A stretch of 64,000 bases of DNA. It comes from Streptosporangium amethystogenes. Lineage in GTDB: Bacteria > Actinomycetota > Actinomycetes > Streptosporangiales > Streptosporangiaceae. Made by a program: the position numbers and the translations under genes. The notes below the pieces were generated by a model. The model ran no database searches and was not told the DNA's origin. It saw only the letters and a list, made by a program, of their open reading frames with translations. Location: the NCBI RefSeq assembly GCF_000721075.1, contig NZ_JOEQ01000021.1, forward strand, positions 62,001 to 126,000, read 5' to 3'. This document shows, piece by piece, positions 61,623 through 64,000 of this stretch. Positions within the stretch are counted from its first letter, which is position 1, and each line of letters begins with the position of its first letter.

Positions 61623-63416
61623 ATGCGGTTAGGTACAAAGGTGAACAACCTCAGTCCCGACGAACCACTACAGATAGGCCGATACCGCTTGCTCGGCAGG
61701 CTGGGCCGAGGCGGGATGGGCACGGTCTATCTCGGCGAGTCCCCCGACGGGCAACAGGTCGCCATCAAGGTCATCAACTCGGAGTACAGCCAGCACGAGC
61801 GGTTCCGGATGCGCTTCCGCAGGGAGGCCGACGCCGCGCAGCGGGTCCGCAGGTTCTGCACGGCCGCGGTCATCGAGGCGGCGCTCGACGGCGACCAGCT
61901 CTACGTCGTCACCGAGTACGTCACCGGCCCCAACCTGGAGGAGGCGGTGGAGTCCGGCGGGCCACTGCACGGCTCCAGCCTGGACGCGCTGGCCGTCGGG
62001 GTGGCGACCGCGCTGACCGCCATCCACGCCGCCGGGGTGGTGCACCGCGACCTCAAGCCCTCCAACGTGCTGCTCTCCCCCGTCGGCCCCCGCGTGATCG
62101 ACTTCGGCATCGCCCGCGCGCTGGACACGCTCAGCGGGATGACCGGGACCGGTGAGATCCTCGGCACCCCCCGCTACATGGCGCCCGAGGTGCTCCGCGG
62201 CGAGCCGGTCTCGGCCGCCTGCGACGTGTTCTCGTGGGGCTGCCTGATGGCCTTCGCGGCGAGCGGACGAGCTCCGTTCGGCGGTGAGGCGCTGCCCGCG
62301 GTGCTGTACCAGGTGCTCAACACCGAACCCACCCTGGAGGGCATGGAGCCCGCGCTGCGCGAGCTGGTCGGCTACGCCCTGGCCAAGGACCCTCTGCACC
62401 GGCCCACCTCCCAGCAGCTCCTCGACCACCTGGTCGGCCGCTCCGCCGCGCCCGAGCAGACCGCCCACTCGGTTCAGGCCTCCTGGCAGCGACAGCCGAC
62501 AGTGCCCGCGAACACCCCGGGGAGCGACGACCTCCGGTGGACTCCTACCTCGATGTCCTCCCAGCCCGGCTACACGGTCTCCGGCAACCCGCAGACGGGC
62601 CCCGGCCACACCCTCCTGAGCCCGCAGGACGATCCCGGCATCTCCGCGCGCGAACAGTCGGCCAAGCGCCGCAAGCTGATCATCGGAGCGGCCGCGGCGG
62701 CCCTGGTGGTGGCCGGCGCGTTCGGCCTGAGCCTGGCCCTTTCCCCCGGCGGCCCCCCGGAGAACCTCACCCTGCTCTACCAGGACGACTTCACCCAGAG
62801 CGGCACCGGCTGGAGCGGCGGCATCTACGATTCGTTCACCGGCAACTACGGCTACGCCCCCGACGGCTACTACGCCATCGACGTCAGTGGCATCTCCCCC
62901 GTCAAGCGGGAGCAGGCCCCGATCCCCTTCGTGCCCGCGCCGCCCGCCACCCCCGACCCCACAGCCAGCCCCACACCGGTCACGCCGAGCCGGATCCTGC
63001 TCGGCACCGACATCACGATCCGCTCCGGCAGCATCGGCACGGGCGAGTACGGACTGTTCTGCCGGGGCGAGGACGACAACAAGGCGACCCGGTACGAGTT
63101 CCTGCTCGACACCGCCGGGAACGCCCGCATCCGCAAGACCGTCAAGAGCGCCGGGGGCGAGCTCACCAAACCCGTCAAGGTCGACCTGCCCAAGGGGAAG
63201 GCCACCCACCTTCAAGCCGAGTGCACCGGGGTCGACGGGGGCGTGCAGCTCAACATGTGGGTCAACGGCGATCGGACGCAGTCCTTCCTCGACACCAACC
63301 CGCTGCCCAACGGCCTGGTGGGGGTGATCGCCCGGGTCGGCGAGAACAGCGACGCCGTGCTCAGGACCGCGTTCGACAACTTCACACTGCACGGCCCCGC
63401 CATCGGGCAGCCCTGA
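61623..63416 (+). CDS. Membrane Ser/Thr protein kinase (PknB-like) with extracellular domain
   Basis: 597 residues. Kinase domain at about 20-275: GRLGRGGMGTVYLG, AIKVI (K49), HRDLKPSN (D143), DFGIA (D160), GTPRYMAPE. A Pro/Gln/Ser linker leads to one span (KLIIGAAAAALVVAGAFGLSLAL) and an extracellular domain of about 220 residues (LLYQDDFTQSGTGWSGG to FDNFTLHG) that resembles a concanavalin-like sensor fold. No PASTA repeats. ATG 61623 is used; GTG 61641 is an alternative. Confidence 0.92.
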   Translation: MRLGTKVNNLSPDEPLQIGRYRLLGRLGRGGMGTVYLGESPDGQQVAIKVINSEYSQHERFRMRFRREADAAQRVRRFCTAAVIEAALDGDQLYVVTEYVTGPNLEEAVESGGPLHGSSLDALAVGVATALTAIHAAGVVHRDLKPSNVLLSPVGPRVIDFGIARALDTLSGMTGTGEILGTPRYMAPEVLRGEPVSAACDVFSWGCLMAFAASGRAPFGGEALPAVLYQVLNTEPTLEGMEPALRELVGYALAKDPLHRPTSQQLLDHLVGRSAAPEQTAHSVQASWQRQPTVPANTPGSDDLRWTPTSMSSQPGYTVSGNPQTGPGHTLLSPQDDPGISAREQSAKRRKLIIGAAAAALVVAGAFGLSLALSPGGPPENLTLLYQDDFTQSGTGWSGGIYDSFTGNYGYAPDGYYAIDVSGISPVKREQAPIPFVPAPPATPDPTASPTPVTPSRILLGTDITIRSGSIGTGEYGLFCRGEDDNKATRYEFLLDTAGNARIRKTVKSAGGELTKPVKVDLPKGKATHLQAECTGVDGGVQLNMWVNGDRTQSFLDTNPLPNGLVGVIARVGENSDAVLRTAFDNFTLHGPAIGQP

Positions 63417-63487
63417 GTGATCCGCCCGGTGCCGGGGACGATCGGGACACTGATCGGGACACTGACAGATCGAAGGAGTTCAGCACG

Positions 63488-64000
63488 ATGCGCGCCATAG
63501 TCGTCTCCGCCACCGGCGGCCCCGAGGTTCTCACCTACGTCGACGACCAGCCGGACCCCGAGGTGAACCCCGGGGAGGTGCTGGTCGACGTCGCCGCCTC
63601 CGGCGTGAACTTCATCGACGTCTACCACCGGATGGGGCGTTACCCGCTCTCCCTGCCCTTCATCCCCGGTGAGGAGGGCGCGGGCACCGTCGTCGCGGTC
63701 GGCGAGGACGTCCACGACGTCGCCGCCGGCGACACCGTCGCCTGGGCGGCCGTGCCGCGCAGCTACGCCTCCAGGATCGCGGTGCCCGCTTCCAAGCTGC
63801 TCCCGGTGCCCGAGGGGGTCACACCCGAGGCCGCGGCGGCCGTCACGCTCCAGGGACTGACCGCGCACTACCTGACCCACTCCACCTACGCGGTGAAGGC
63901 CGGTGACGACGTGCTGGTGCACGCCGCCGCCGGTGGCATGGGCCTGTTGCTCACCCAGATCGCCAAGCTGCGCGGCGCCCGGGTGATCGGCACGGTCTCC
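63488..64000 (+). CDS. Zinc-independent quinone oxidoreductase (MDR family), 5' part
   Basis: First 171 residues of a medium-chain dehydrogenase/reductase: MRAIVVSATGGPEVLTYVDD, NPGEVLVDVAASGVNFIDVYHRMGRYPLSLPFIPGEEGAGTVVAVGEDV and the start of the NADPH fold DVLVHAAAGGMGLLLTQIAKLRGARVIG. NFIDVYHR is typical of QOR, which reduces quinones with NADPH. ATG follows GAAGGAG. It runs off the right edge. Confidence 0.92.
   Translation, partial: MRAIVVSATGGPEVLTYVDDQPDPEVNPGEVLVDVAASGVNFIDVYHRMGRYPLSLPFIPGEEGAGTVVAVGEDVHDVAAGDTVAWAAVPRSYASRIAVPASKLLPVPEGVTPEAAAAVTLQGLTAHYLTHSTYAVKAGDDVLVHAAAGGMGLLLTQIAKLRGARVIGTVS

Overview
The window is high-GC DNA with dense, often overlapping (ATGA/GTGA) genes, frequent GTG starts, F420-type and actinobacterial families (group 1h hydrogenase, GlbO, LLM oxidoreductase, ECF sigma plus CU044_5270 protein, paired dynamin-like GTPases). 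It points to a filamentous actinomycete, most likely Streptosporangiales; the genus cannot be fixed from sequence alone. No tRNA, rRNA, CRISPR array or intact insertion sequence was recognised.

1-13462: a complete group 1h (actinobacterial, high-affinity) [NiFe]-hydrogenase locus. hypF runs off the left edge on the minus strand. Divergently, one long plus-strand operon carries two divergent GmhA-like SIS proteins around a second HypC-like protein, then hhyS, hhyL, a NifU-domain protein, DUF5947 and DUF6084 proteins, an unassigned 484-residue protein, the maturation endopeptidase, a 34-residue membrane mini-protein and hypA-C-D-E. hypB is not in the window. Such enzymes oxidise trace H2 and feed electrons to the respiratory chain.

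13900-24083 (minus): a nine-gene V/A-type ATPase operon (G-C-I-K-F-E-A-B-D in transcription order), followed upstream by a GNAT/ADP-forming acyl-CoA ligase of the SlPatA type. 24435-28877: purU, a NUDIX hydrolase, then a small accessory-looking block: an XRE-TPR regulator, GNAT acetyltransferase, a possible 24-residue micropeptide in an AT-rich patch, and a divergent 94-residue protein.

29378-36041: MscS channel, truncated haemoglobin, GH13 glucosidase, thioesterase, EttA-like ABC-F protein, and a membrane diguanylate cyclase with a leader that may fold. 36649-45556 (minus): an SSB, two dynamin-like GTPases translationally coupled to a siroheme/cobalamin methyltransferase, cobT and cbiX. 45825-49462: lutABC lactate oxidation genes facing a FadR/LldR regulator across a double operator.

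49394-56499: sulfatase, LLM oxidoreductase behind a KstR-like box, sigma factor with its CU044_5270 partner, a response regulator, DUF4328 and DUF6504 proteins that overlap, and a GntR regulator. 56929-61603: a GntR-adjacent ABC importer operon ending in a HAD phosphatase. 61623-64000: a membrane Ser/Thr kinase and a truncated quinone oxidoreductase gene running off the right edge.
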